A program made the translations under genes and the position numbers. Source: Spiroplasma sp. SV19 (GTDB lineage Bacteria > Bacillota_I > Bacilli_A > Mycoplasmatales > Mycoplasmataceae). From it: a stretch of 64,000 bases of DNA. The DNA is taken from the NCBI RefSeq assembly GCF_030060925.1, contig NZ_CP045455.1, positions 992,001-1,056,000 of the forward strand. The letters are read 5' to 3'. Positions 53,520 to 64,000 of this stretch are shown piece by piece. Within the stretch, counting starts at the first letter, position 1. Each line of letters opens with the position of its first letter. Below the pieces are notes generated by a model. That model was not told where the DNA came from and did not search any database. It saw only the letters and a program-made list of their open reading frames with translations.

Positions 53520-55727
53520 ATGATGCGACAGTTATCATTTAAAAAAATTATTCAAATTTTATTAGTTATTGTTTTAATTCCACCATTTGTTATGGTGGTA
53601 ATTAGTTGTAGTCGTTTAGGAACAAACGATTCTGGTGGTGGTAGTAATGGTCAATACGATAACCAGTTTAATTTTCAATATGGTTGTGGTAATAATAAAA
53701 ATATGTTTCCAGATGATAATTCTTATTTTCATACTTTTTTTGGTGATTCAAAATTTACATATAGTGCTTACAACGAAGATAAAAATGGCAATCCGATTTT
53801 TTATGGGAACCGCCAGGATGTTTTAAAATGTAGTAATGATAATCCAATGTTAACATCTTGAAAAAATCAACATCTTAATGCCCAATTGATTTTATTGAAC
53901 AAAGAAGAACTGACGATGTATCATGATTTAGAAGTATCTATTACTAACGATAATAATGATTCAAATATTGTTAGTGATGCAGTTTTTTTAACTTATATTA
54001 AAGCTTTCCCAAATGCAGCAAGTTCTGATCGTTATATTTACCCTGGTGTGCAATATATGCCAGATGCTTTAGGCGAAAAAACTCTTGCAGAAATGCAATA
54101 TGATGTTCAACCAATTTGAATTAGTATTTTTGTTGGATCAAAAGCTAAAACGGGAACTCAAAACTTTACCGTAAAACTTACTTTTACTTTTGATAAACAA
54201 GTAAAAAAGCAAATTGAGCGCAAGTTTAGTGTTAATATTAAAAATTATTTGTTAGAAACTGATGATTCTAATAAACCATTAAGTGAACGATTTGGATTTA
54301 GTGCTACTTCGTTTCCTTCTAATGGGATGAAATATATTGATACTGGAAATAATTTAAGGCAAAAGAATTTGGATGCAAACAAAACCTCAGTAGCAGACAA
54401 GGAAGGTCCTTTTGACAATAATTTACCATGATATTTATCAGCAACAATGCGCCCATATTTGCTAGCGCATTTAAAAGCTTTGAAAGAGTCAAATACATTT
54501 TATTTATATGGTCCTGGTTGAAATTATCAATTAATTCAATGAGCAGGAAAATTAAATAAACCAGGTTGAACGGACCAACAGTACGAAGATTATATTAAAA
54601 GTAGTGATTTAAATGTGGTATTTAATGATCCCGCTTGAGAGTGAGAATTTGATTTTAATGCTTTTGATGAATATTTAAAGGTGGCAGCCCAATTGGGATA
54701 TACTGAGTTTATGTTTTCTGCCATGGAACCGGGTTCTTTTAGTTTCTTTTATCTTAAAAATGGTGCGCAAAAGGGACCACAACGAGAATTTAAAGCGGAG
54801 TTAGTGAATTCAAGTAATGGAATGCCAGGAAAAAATTTTGAAGCATATTTAAATGCTATTCATAGTAAATTTATTAAAGCATTATCAAATCATTGGAATG
54901 TTATTCGGAATAAACCAGAATATCTAACACCAAATGGGAAACAAATTAGTTTATATGAATCGTTTGATGAATTAGCTGACAAAACAAATGAGTTAACAAT
55001 GAAAAATGTTGCTCAAAATGATCCGTATGGGGTTATTAAATCTAGTGTTTTTGCTGGTTGGCGGTTTCGTTATAATCCTTTTGATGAAGATGATATTCAA
55101 AATATTTTTTTAAACAAGTATGATCAAATGATTTTACAATACCGAGAAATTGTTGAAAAATTTAATAATATTAATATTTATAAATTACGAAGTAATATTA
55201 TTCGCCGAAAATCTTTTGGAAATTCAACAATGATTTATACTTCATGAAATAATTTTCCGGCCGCTTATATTCAATCAGATAATAGTGAGCAAGTTTGAGG
55301 ACCATTAATGGCTTATAAATTAGGTGCGAATGGCTATGTTCGTTGATCATTTGACTTATATCGTGATGATTATTATGCCAAAAAAGAAATGAATGGCCAA
55401 TTTGAATCAGGGGATGATAATTTAGTGTATGTTGGTAATATTAACGGGCCACGTTATAGTGTTCGTTATAAAAATTATATTGATGGAATGGAAATGGTTC
55501 ATAAAATGATGAAATTAATGGAGTTGTATCCAGATAAAAAATATGATTTAAATCGTGCTTTAAATGCCATTGGATTTCCAGCATCTACAACAAGAGATAA
55601 TAATTATAAGTGATATCCAGATCATTTTACTTTAGATGATGTTGTGTTTGAACAACCTGGGTTAAATTATCATAAAACAATTGGAGAACAAGTATATGAA
55701 TTATTTATGTATGTTAATTCATTATAA
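53520..55727 (+). CDS. Lipoprotein with GH123/DUF4091-like domain
   Basis: 735 residues. Signal MMRQLSFKKIIQILLVIVLI, lipobox VISC. The N-terminal third looks like a beta-sandwich. The C-terminal half resembles glycoside hydrolase family 123 (DUF4091): an FDEYLKVAAQLGYTEFMFSA barrel strand, an Asp-Glu pair in YESFDELAD (Asp483, Glu484) where the family's catalytic pair is expected, and GANGYVRWSFDLYRDD near the end. A surface N-acetylhexosaminidase-like role is plausible but not shown. GGGGGAG site. Gaps of 10 and 12 nt to the neighbours support an operon. Confidence 0.65.
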
Positions 55728-55739
55728 AAGGGGAGCTAT

Positions 55740-56924
55740 ATGAAGAAACTATTAATGACATTATTGACAGGAAATATTTTATTAACAAGTGTTGGGACAG
55801 TAGTAAGTTGTGCAAGTCCATATACTGAGCAACTTGATTTTGATTTAACTAATATTGATGAAACAGTATTTCAAAATTACGATTGAACAGTTGATCAAAT
55901 GTTAGGTAGCGAACTTGGCGGTTTTCAAACATTACGCAGTACTGTTCTTGAAATTATGCAAAGTAATTTTTATACAATGAATATTTTAAAAGTTAATGTT
56001 GATATTTATTATGGTTATCAAGTAAGTCCCAATCAGGATTATTTAATTGATTTTAATGCTGTTCGTAACTTATTACCAATAACTTATTTTTCAATCCATA
56101 TTACTCCAAATAATCAAGGTAGTTATCTTAATGAAAAATGAATTACGGTTAATACTAATGTTGATTTAAGTCAATTAAGTATTTTTCAAAATGAAACACT
56201 ATTTTATTCAAATAATCCGGTGCCAATGGATAGTGTTAAGTTAATGGAGGGTTTTGCTCAAAGTATTAATCGAATATTACAAACTGACCAAGGTTACGAA
56301 GAAATTGTGACATACTATAGAAGTAAAAAGATGTGAAACGATAATAAACCATTACCAAAAGGTTTCTTTAATTTAGAAATTAATGCTAAACAAGATGAAA
56401 GTGCCTATCTAAAATTTGATGCTCCAACTGCAAGGCTAGTTTTTGACCCAACAGTTAAGGATAGTAGTTATAAGGCAATGCTTGATGGTAAAGGTTTTGC
56501 CTTTAAACAAGAAACAACATTTTTATCAGTTTGGAATGTCACGATTGAAAGCAATGATTTTAATGCTAATGATTGACGAAATGTTGATTGAAAACCTGTT
56601 CCAAATAAAACATATGATGGGACAACAACTGTTCAAGACGTTGTGGCTGATGTTACTAAATATTTAGTTGAATGATCAGCACATGTGCATAATTCCCATT
56701 TTATGCAACCACAAGATGTTGAAGTAATTTTAAAAAAAGGAGCGCAAGCAACCGCCAATGATCCTTGACCATCAACAACACAGTTAAAAGACTTATGAAA
56801 ATCTAGTGCGCACGGTAATTTACCATATGTTTTTGCTTGATTTAAAGATAGTAAGAAAAGTTATATTAAAATTAATAATAAAGTGGGTAGTGCTGGGACC
56901 CATGTATCTTTTAAACTAAAATAG
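55740..56924 (+). CDS. Lipoprotein, paralogue of the 52358 protein
   Basis: 394 residues. Signal MKKLLMTLLTGNILLTSVGT, lipobox VVSC. It shares the IYYGxx...IDF block and overall order with the exported protein at 52358. Beta-rich and Asn/Asp-rich. AGGGGAG site. It lies 12 nt after the GH123-like gene and 18 nt before the membrane-protein gene, so it should be co-transcribed. Possible substrate-binding or scaffolding partner of the GH123-like protein (inference). Confidence 0.78.
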
Positions 56925-56942
56925 GAGGAGAAAAATAGCTTT

Positions 56943-58214
56943 ATGACAGATTTAGTTTCTTTAAAATATTTTATTGTGTTAAATGTTTTATTTTTCTTTT
57001 TTGCTAGTAGTTGAGAAGGAATTTATTTAGGCAAACATTTTAAAAATAGAAAAAATAGTGATAAGTTTATTGTTGGTAAGATGTTTTACTTTTTATTAGC
57101 TATGATTAATCTTGGGTTACTTTTAAATGTAGTACAATTATTTTGCTTGTTTTTAACATCAAATTTTACTTTTACAACTAATTATTTTCCAACATGAAAT
57201 TTACTTTCGCGGCAAATTTTTTATGCAATTATCACCGCCTTTAGTATTTTTACTTTTGTCTTTTTCTTTGCAATAACATATTTTTATCAATGAAAAACTG
57301 TTATTTATTTTAGTAAGCAAGAAATTAAAAGTATTTTCAATGAATATGATTTATTGGATAATATGGTTCAAGTAATTAACTTTAAGCAAGTTAGTTTGCT
57401 ACAATTTGCTAAAAAATATTTTATTTATAAAACAAATAGTAAATTTTATCAGCAAATTATAACTTTCTTTAAATGTAATTTTAAGGAAATTAATGAGAAG
57501 TTTCAAATTTCAACAGTAAAAATCCTGCGATTAAAACATTATTCTGCAGAAAAAATTAATTTTCTTTTAACAAAAGAGATTATTTTGCAACGAATCTGAA
57601 CATGGTTATATTTTGAAAAAATTATTAATCTTTTGTTAATTCTTTTTAAATTAACTCGCATCCTGCTAATTTGCTATATTTTCTTGTTGGGTGTTTTTCA
57701 ATGAAATTCTATGGCTTGATTATTTTATCGTTATGATGGAGTACATTATCTTTTGAACATAAATAATATTGTTTATGTATTAAGCATCATTGTAATTATT
57801 CTTTTTGCTATTGAGTTATTATTACAAAATTTATTATGTGCAATAAATTTAATTAATAAAAACTCCTATGAAATTATGATGAATTTATTAAAATTTGTTT
57901 TTCTAATTGTTACCCTTGGTTTATTTAGTTATTTTTTTAGTAGTCTGAATGCTTATGTGCAATATTTGAATTTAAAAAATGATGATCCAACAATAAAACC
58001 TAGTTTAATTGTTGAGCGACTATTATTTTGATTACAAAAAGATTATTTACAGGGGATGGGCTTTTTCTTATTATTCTCTTTAATTTTTAGTGGATTTGAT
58101 TTAATTTTTGATTGTTATGCTTTCACTCGTAATAGTTTAGCGCTTAACATTGGCAAAGGTTTTAAACGCGTGGAGCATTTGCGAGAGTTATGCAAGATAA
58201 AATGAGATGCATAA
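56943..58214 (+). CDS. Polytopic membrane protein of unknown function
   Basis: 423 residues with a GGAGGAG site. At least six membrane helices: YFIVLNVLFFFFASSWEGIY, FYFLLAMINLGLLLNVVQLF, AIITAFSIFTFVFFFAITYF, IINLLLILFKLTRILLICYI, IVYVLSIIVIILFAIELLLQ, FFLLFSLIFSGFDLIFDCYA, with a basic cytoplasmic loop of about 100 residues between the third and fourth. Last gene of the surface cluster. No family recognised. Confidence 0.7.
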
Positions 58215-58248
58215 AAAGATTTTTATTTATTGTTGACTAATTTAATAG

Positions 58249-58254
58249 TATAAT
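58249..58254 (+). promoter_or_regulatory. -10 box of ssrA
   Basis: TATAAT 8 nt before the mature 5' end. TTGACT at 58233 is only 10 nt upstream, too close for a standard -35. Confidence 0.5.
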
Positions 58255-58262
58255 TAAAGTAT

Positions 58263-58687
58263 GGGGATGTTCTGGTTTCGACAGGAATGATCTACTAGTA
58301 TCGGCAGTAGTTTGGCAGACTATAATGCTTCTAGGTTTGAAGAAACGCAAACAAAAAACAAAAAGAAGACAAAGTTGAAATTCCAGCATTTATGATGAAC
58401 AATCAATTTGCTGGTTCAATGCTAGCAGCTTAATTCCTCGTTGTTAGAGGATAGCTAGCCGTAATAATCGTTAATTGTAGGTTATTAACCATTATCGTAT
58501 CTCAAAACTTAATCTAATAGGAATTCTAATTGATAATGTTAGAATTTTGAAAATATCTATTATCTAGTTATTTAATTAGTTGTCTAGTCCTACTATTAAA
58601 TAATGAAACAAAGATGATTAGACTAAACTGTAGAAGATATTAGAAAGTTGTTTGTGGACGCGGGTTCAATTCCCGCCATCTCCACCA
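58263..58687 (+). ncRNA. ssrA: tmRNA
   Basis: The 5' end GGGGATGTTCTGG and the 3' end GCGGGTTCAATTCCCGCC then CATCTCCACCA form the tRNA-like domain; GGGGATG pairs with CATCTCC (one G-U), and CCA is encoded. The tag frame opens with GCA at 58347 and ends with TAA at 58431-58433: 28 residues starting ANKKQKEDKV and ending NNQFAGSMLAA. Length 425 nt. It rescues stalled ribosomes by trans-translation. Confidence 0.97.
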
Positions 58688-58701
58688 TTTTTTATTTTAA
58701 G

Positions 58702-58745
58702 TACTTTTTAAAATTTATTTTTAAGGTCGTAAATTTTAAAAAGTA
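58702..58745 (+). terminator. Perfect 16-bp inverted repeat after ssrA
   Basis: TACTTTTTAAAATTTA (58702-58717) and TAAATTTTAAAAAGTA (58730-58745) with a 12-nt loop, then TTTAC. Probable terminator; the T tail is short. Confidence 0.65.
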
Positions 58746-58804
58746 TTTACAAGGAATGATATAATAAAAAAAGATTTATACATTGTTAAATGAGGTGAAA
58801 ATAA

Positions 58805-60844
58805 GTGGGTAATATTTTAAATATTATTTTTGTATATTTATTTTTTATATTTATTTTTGCTTTCATTTATGTTTTTACATGAGGCTTGGTGCGAAATTAT
58901 TTTGCTCGTTTTGTTATTTATTATCAAGCAGTGATTGGTGGTGTTTTTGCCATTTTAGTTATTATTGCGCAAGGTTTAATTCCGGTTTTTGTTCCCCCAA
59001 AAGCGGGTGAAACCAATACGATGATTGTTATTAATATCTTTTTGCCAATAATAGTTTGTTGGATGATTGGTGTTTTTATTTCCTATTTATCAACAATTTT
59101 ATATACTATTATTATTTTTACCTTTTTATTTGGAATATTACCGTATCTACCTAATAACTATTTTTTACCCTTAGTTGACACATCTAATATTATTATGATT
59201 TCAATTCTTTATGGTTTAAGTTTAATTATTATTTTTATTAGTTGATTTTTTAAATGAACAAAATGAACAAGTTGGTCATTATTAGCACTAGCTTCTTTTA
59301 TCACAACATCGATTATTATTTTAATTCAATCTCGAATTATGGTTGTCTCTGCGAATTTAGTAAAAGAACTTCATGTTTTAGTGTGAATTACGATGAGTTA
59401 TTTTGCTTATAGTATTTGTGGAATTATTGAATTAATTTATATCCATGCTTTAAAATTACAAAATATTATTGAATATGATCGCAACAGTTATGTTCGTGAA
59501 GCATTGGCACATGATGCTATTTATAATGTTATTCATAAAAATAAAATTCGACATGGTATTTACTTTACCTTTATGATTAATAATGTTGAAAAACTAGATC
59601 GTTTTTTAAGCAGTAGTATTAAAAATAAAATTATTGATTTAATTTCAAATCAAGTTTTTACTTTATGAAAAGATCAAAATGTCTTATTTTTTAAAGCAAG
59701 TTTAAATCATTTTGGAATTTTTGTGCCACTTGATCAAGCCAAAAAACTTAATATTGGCAACATTTTATTGCATAACAAAAGTAAATTACGACCAGAAGCT
59801 GACTTATTAAAAGAATTTGAGATTTTGTTAAGCCAAGTTAATACTAGTTTTATTTTAAAAAATTACAAAATAATTGTTAAATTACAAGGATATGCTTCGT
59901 TATATGGTTTGCAATCAAATAATTTAGATAAGTTGAAAGAATATAACATTGCTACTGCGGATAACCGTCTTAATATTGAATATTTAAATCAAGTTATTTT
60001 TGTTGATCCCGAACATATTAAAGAGTTATCAAATCAAAAGCGGAGTATTTTGGCTTTAAATGAACATACTCAATTAGAAAAAATTGTTAGTTTATATTCA
60101 CCAATTGTTAATGTTAATAATGATTTTAAATTGGTTTACCATTATAGTAATAATTTAGTAGATGGCGTTGATAGTGATACAATTTTTACTAAAAATATTA
60201 ATAATTTTGGTGGTCTTGTTCATGAAACAATGTTAGTTCGTTTTAATGCAGCTTTAAATATTAAAAATTTTCGGAAGTTGGATAATTATTTAGAACAAAA
60301 GTTATTTATTACTTATCCCGCTAGTTTTATCGCTAGTGAACAATTTAATTTAAAAAAATTTGCCACAAAATTAATTGAATTAAAAATTAAGCCTTCAAAT
60401 TTGATTTTGACATTTGATTTGATGGAAACTGGTTTTGACCCAGAACAGTTTAAAAAAAATCTAACTGCAATCAAAAACATTGGAATTGAAGTGGCAGTTA
60501 AAAATTTTGGGGGAATTGATACGGAATTAAATAGTTTGTATTTTTATGAACCTAATTATGCTATTTTTGCCCCAACTATTATTCGTGAAATGTTTATTCA
60601 TTTACATTATCAAAACTTAATTAAAGAGTATATTATTTTAGCAAAAAAAATTGATGTTATTTTAATTGCCCCACAAGTTAATAGTTATTTAGGGTATAGT
60701 AAATTAAAAGAATTACAAATCGATTATATGTTTGGTTCATTGTTTGGGGTTTATGATGAACCGCAACTTGAAGTTAGCCGTGAGATAAAATTAGCTTTAT
60801 TAAAGAATAAAATGAAAGGATTACAAAATGAGACTAAGAAATAA
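58805..60844 (+). CDS. Membrane protein with degenerate GGDEF/EAL-like domains
   Basis: 679 residues from a GTG with GAGGTG upstream. The N-terminal 210 residues form about six membrane helices. Next comes a region like a degenerate GGDEF domain (SYVREALAHDAIYNVIHKNK ... FLSSSIKNKI). The C-terminal 240 residues follow EAL-domain order: ETMLVRFNAALNI, LILTFDLMETGFDPEQFKKN, IGIEVAVKNFGGIDTELNSL, YAIFAPTIIREMF, LQIDYMFGSLFGVYDEP. Metal and catalytic residues are missing: KNFG (566-569) replaces DDFG and no EAL motif is seen. It is most likely a catalytically dead sensor or scaffold. It overlaps trmB by 17 bp. Confidence 0.65.
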
Positions 60845-61478
60845 ACCTTGGGCCCAAGAATATATTGAAAGCAATCCAACTGTTGCCATCCAAAATCCAA
60901 CAAAATATCAAGGACAATGAGCGAAAACTGTTTTTAAAAACAATCATCCATTAAATATTGAAATCGGAACGGGGAAGGGTGACTTTATTGTTGCATTAGC
61001 AAAAAAATATCCAGAACAAAATTTTTTAGCAATTGAGCGCTATGTTTCAGTTTCGGTTTTGGCTTTAAAAAAAATTGTTGCTGCAGATTTAATAAATTTA
61101 AAAATTATTACTTTTGATGCTGTTATGTTATTAGATATTTTTGCTCCGCAGGAAATTAATAAGATTTATTTAAATTTTTCTGATCCCTGGCCAAAGGCCC
61201 GTCATGAAAAACGCCGGTTAACTAGTAAAAAATTTTTAGAATTTTACCAATTAATTTTACAGCCAAATGGTGAAATTCATTTCAAAACAGATAATGACCA
61301 GTTATTTGCTTATTCATTTGAGTCTTTTCAAGCAAATAATTGAAAAATTATTGATTATACGACTGATTTATATCATAGTAAGTATCTTGAAAATAATATT
61401 CCAACTGAATATGAGCGTCGCTTTGTTCAACTTGGAGAAAATATTAACTATCTTTGTGCTCAAAAAGCGTCACCTTAA
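60828..61478 (+). CDS. trmB: tRNA (guanine-N7-)-methyltransferase
   Basis: 216 residues that form m7G46 in tRNA. AdoMet motif IEIGTGKGDFIVALAKKYPE, the family signature LNFSDPWPKARHEKRRLT, and a C-terminal TEYERRFVQLGENI are present. Length is typical. The ATG lies inside the 3' end of the EAL-like gene, so translation is probably coupled. UGA Trp codons occur. It converges with the YigZ-like gene 16 nt away. Confidence 0.95.
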
Positions 61479-61494
61479 TTGCATGGTTGTTTGC

Positions 61495-62046
61495 TCATAG
61501 TCTCAAAGCGGGAATCTCTGTTGTTGCAAGACGAAATGTATAACTAATTGGTGCATTAAAAGTTTTTGTAATTTGAATTATCTGATAATGATAATTTAAA
61601 TATTCATCAACAATTTTAATTTTACTAATAGGAAATTGCATAGTAATTTCTATAGTTTCTAAATAGGGCACTAATTCCCTATTTTTTAAATTCATCTTAA
61701 CACTGTTTGCATAAGCACGGATTAACCCGCCTGCACCTAGTTTAATACCACCAAAATAGCGAATAACTAAACAAACAACATTGGTGAGATGATAATGTAA
61801 TAAAATATCTAAAATTGGTTTTCCGGCCGTATTGGTTGGTTCACCATCATCATATTTTCGGATAATATTTTGATTTTTTCCAATAATATAAGCATAACAA
61901 TTATGAGTTGCGCTTAATTGCTGATTTGCTTTAATAAAGGCAAGCGCCGCTTTTTCAGAGGTAACTTTTTGGAGCAAACAAATAAAACGTGACTTTTTAA
62001 TATTTATTTCATTAATAATAGTGCTATTTTCTTTTAACTCTTGCAT
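61495..62046 (-). CDS. YigZ/IMPACT family protein
   Basis: 183 residues: KKSRFICLLQKVTSEKAALA, HNCYAYIIGKNQ, DDGEPTNTAGKPILD and the signature RYFGGIKLGAGGLIRAY. The family is thought to act in translation control or protein/peptide handling; the molecular role is not settled. C-terminal ferredoxin-like domain is present (ITMQFPISKIKIVDEYLNYH). Divergent from ung, convergent with trmB. Confidence 0.92.
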   Translation of the reverse strand: MQELKENSTIINEINIKKSRFICLLQKVTSEKAALAFIKANQQLSATHNCYAYIIGKNQNIIRKYDDGEPTNTAGKPILDILLHYHLTNVVCLVIRYFGGIKLGAGGLIRAYANSVKMNLKNRELVPYLETIEITMQFPISKIKIVDEYLNYHYQIIQITKTFNAPISYTFRLATTEIPALRL

Positions 62047-62201
62047 TTTTTCCCTACTTTATTTTATTAATAATCTATAGTAATTATATCTATTAAATGA
62101 TTAATATTTTTTTGTTTTAAAAAAGTTTTTGATATAATTAACTTGCAAAAAATGAAAACTAATAATTACTATATTTAGAATAAGTAATAGGAGATAAGCC
62201 A

Positions 62202-62864
62202 ATGTGAATAAAGTATGCAGTTGGTTGAAGAGAGTTTTTTGATAATGAAATTAAAAAACCATATTTTCAACAATTGTTAAAAAATATTGATAGTGAGTAT
62301 GAGAAAAATATTTGTTATCCTGCAAAAACAGATATTTTTCGGTTATTTACTTTAATTGAACCAAAAGATATTAAAGTTGTGATTATTGGCCAAGATCCAT
62401 ACCACGGACCAGGGCAAGCTAATGGGTTAGCTTTTAGTGTTAATGCTGGTGTTAAAAATCCACCAAGTTTAGTTAATATTTTTCATGAATTGAAAAAAGA
62501 TTTAGGGGTTGATCACCATGCTAGCGGTAATCTAGATCATTGAGTTAAAGAAGGTGTTTTTTTATATAATACCATTGGGAGTGTTGTTGCCAAGACCCCA
62601 CTAAGCCATAAAGATATTGGTTGGACAACTTTTAGTCAGAATTTAATTATTTATTTAAATCAAATTCGGGATGACATTATTTATGTTTTATGAGGTAATT
62701 ATGCGAAACAATATAGTGAGTATATTACGAACAAAAGTAATATTATTAAGGGTTCGCATCCATCACCTTTTAGTTATAATTTATTTAAAGACCAACAGTT
62801 TTTTCTTAAAATTAATAATTTGCTTTTAAAAAATAAAAAAAACATAATTGAATGAAAAATGTAA
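62202..62864 (+). CDS. ung: Uracil-DNA glycosylase
   Basis: 220 residues of family 1 UDG, removing uracil from DNA. Water-activating motif GQDPYHG (63-69, Asp65), FSVNAGVKNPPSLVNIFHEL, VLWGNYAKQYS and the DNA-loop GSHPSPFS. The start ATG (MWIKYAVGW, second codon UGA) follows TAGGAGA. Second base-excision repair glycosylase in the window beside mutM. Confidence 0.96.
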
Positions 62865-62938
62865 TGTATAATTGTATTATGTAAAATATTGACTCCACAA
62901 AAGTTTTATTTTATCAGCATATAGATTGCGGGGATATT

Positions 62939-63895
62939 ATGAGTTTATTAACAACATTTAGCGATATATCGAAAATCTTATATAGTAATAAAATGGCATA
63001 TATTGCTAGTGGAATAATAGGCGCACTTTTTGTTATTTACGCTGTTTATAATGGTTTGTATTATTTAATTAATCCGAAACGTTATCATGGAATTCGTTTT
63101 ACAACAAAAAATATTGCATATATTACAATGTTATCAGCAGTGTCAGCAACAGTTACAATTATTATTTCAGTAACAGTGCCAATTACTGTTTTTCCGCCCG
63201 TTCGGATTGCTTTTGAAGGATTAATGGTAAAAATTAGTGGGTTTATCTTTGGCCCAATTGTTGGGTTATTGTCAGGAGTAGTAACAGATTTAATTGTTAT
63301 GTTATTTGTTCCTTCTTATATTCATGTTGCGTATATTATTGTTATTGCTTCATATGGTTTTTTATCAGGATGTGTTTCCTCAATTAACCGCGCCGTGGGA
63401 AAACATAAATGAGTTTTATTTCTGTTAACAAATATTTTTATTGTAATTTTTGCAACTTTTGCGGGAGTAATGACATGATTTTCACCAGTTGAAACAATTA
63501 CCTTATTTGCGGGGTTAGAAGTTAGCAAAGTTGTCTTACTTTATATTATTGGTTTTGGAACTGGGGGGACAATTGCTATTATTTGAATAATAATGTTTGT
63601 TTATCGCCACTTTGATAAAACCAAAAAACGCTATTGAGATTTAGTGGCCATTATTATGTTAGCTGTTATTAATGAGTATTGAGTCACAACACTAATATCC
63701 GCCTGGGGAGATATTGCATTTTTAACAGTTTCGCAAAACAAAACAAGTGGAACTGATGGTTATGGAGTAACAATGATTTCACGGTTGGCAATGGCACCGT
63801 TAAAAGTTCTATTTAATTCAGCAATTATTTATATTACGTACCGGGCTGTTTCACCATTGATCCATAAAGATACTAATGCCAGTTTACAGTATTAA
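62939..63895 (+). CDS. ECF transporter S component-like membrane protein
   Basis: 318 residues. Hydrophobic, six or more helices. ITMLSAVSATVTIIISVTVP, PVRIAFEGLMVKISGFIFGP and VGLLSGVVTDLI give the pattern of energy-coupling-factor substrate-binding (S) subunits, which work with a shared EcfA/A'/T module encoded elsewhere. The substrate (vitamin, folate-like or other) cannot be told. GGGGATA site. It ends in a clear terminator. Confidence 0.75.
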
Positions 63896-63905
63896 AAGAT
63901 AATGA

Positions 63906-63935
63906 AAAAATAACTTTATTTAAGTTATTTTTTTT
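63906..63935 (+). terminator. Terminator after the S component
   Basis: AAAAATAACTT (63906-63916) pairs with AAGTTATTTTT (63922-63932), followed by TTT. Confidence 0.85.
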
Positions 63936-63985
63936 GTTTATGAATATATAATGGTAGTAGAAAAAATAGAATGGAGATGAAAATA

Positions 63986-64000
63986 ATGAAAGTAAACCCG
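63986..64000 (+). CDS. Start of a further gene, cut by the window edge
   Basis: An ATG with a TGGAGATG site gives MKVNP before the sequence ends. TATAAT occurs about 40 nt upstream (near 63945). Identity cannot be determined. Confidence 0.45.

Noticed and set aside
58233-58254. TTGACT/TATAAT as a standard ssrA promoter
   Set aside because: Only 10 nt separate the boxes; only the -10 box is kept.
1-64000. Transfer RNA genes
   Set aside because: Apart from the tRNA-like part of ssrA, no GGTTC-A-loop plus acceptor-stem pattern was found on reading both strands; a tRNA scan would settle this.

Overview
The window reads as chromosome of a Spiroplasma-like mollicute. The DNA is strongly AT-rich. 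UGA must be read as tryptophan: mutM, fba, alsS, the P-type ATPase, both giant permeases, trmB, ung and others are only full length under genetic code 4. The tmRNA tag begins ANKKQKEDKV and ends NNQFAGSMLAA, a mollicute-type tag. MKKLLS-type lipoproteins are abundant. Assignment to the genus is inference from these traits; the species is not determined.

Layout. 1-10.1 kb is housekeeping and surface genes: a DUF2278 protein (minus strand), mutM, fba, the acetoin pair alsS-alsD, a lipoprotein whose promoter spacer is pure poly-T, and a Ca2+-type P-type ATPase. About 10.16-27.86 kb is a prophage. It holds a 12-bp repeat array, a set of small early genes (broken DNA methyltransferase, Cys-rich mini-proteins, a RuvC-like resolvase fused to an OB-fold-like domain), then late genes (scaffold-like protein, probable major capsid protein, a large broken membrane/structural gene, tail fibre, holin, portal, large tail protein), a minus-strand membrane gene, a highly structured candidate RNA, a restriction-modification pair, and the terminase large subunit on the minus strand. 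No integrase was recognised. Many prophage genes carry one-base frameshifts at A or T runs; flanking long genes mostly do not. A frameshifted ISLre2/Mbov_0401-type transposase closes this region at about 29.07 kb.

29.2-49.1 kb: a Cys-rich HxlR-type regulator with a clear palindromic operator, a 1,164-aa FtsX-type permease, a membrane-anchored beta-propeller, rplJ-rplL with an L10 leader and attenuator, a decayed membrane gene, a 775-aa lipoprotein followed by a 1,413-aa FtsX-type permease, two tandem 545-aa lipoprotein paralogues, and an IS3-family element with an A6G frameshift site.

49.1-64 kb: a TSUP-type permease with a coiled N-terminal extension that overlaps ald; an apparent four-gene surface operon with a GH123/DUF4091-like lipoprotein between two related exported proteins and followed by a membrane protein; ssrA; a membrane protein with degenerate GGDEF/EAL-like domains overlapping trmB; a YigZ/IMPACT protein; ung; an ECF-type S component; and the first codons of a further gene.

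How genes fit together: FBA, AlsS/AlsD and Ald all sit around pyruvate (glycolysis, acetoin overflow, alanine/ammonia interconversion). The permease-lipoprotein neighbourhoods and the GH123-like cluster look like cell-surface systems. The prophage has packaging, capsid, tail and lysis functions but looks defective.
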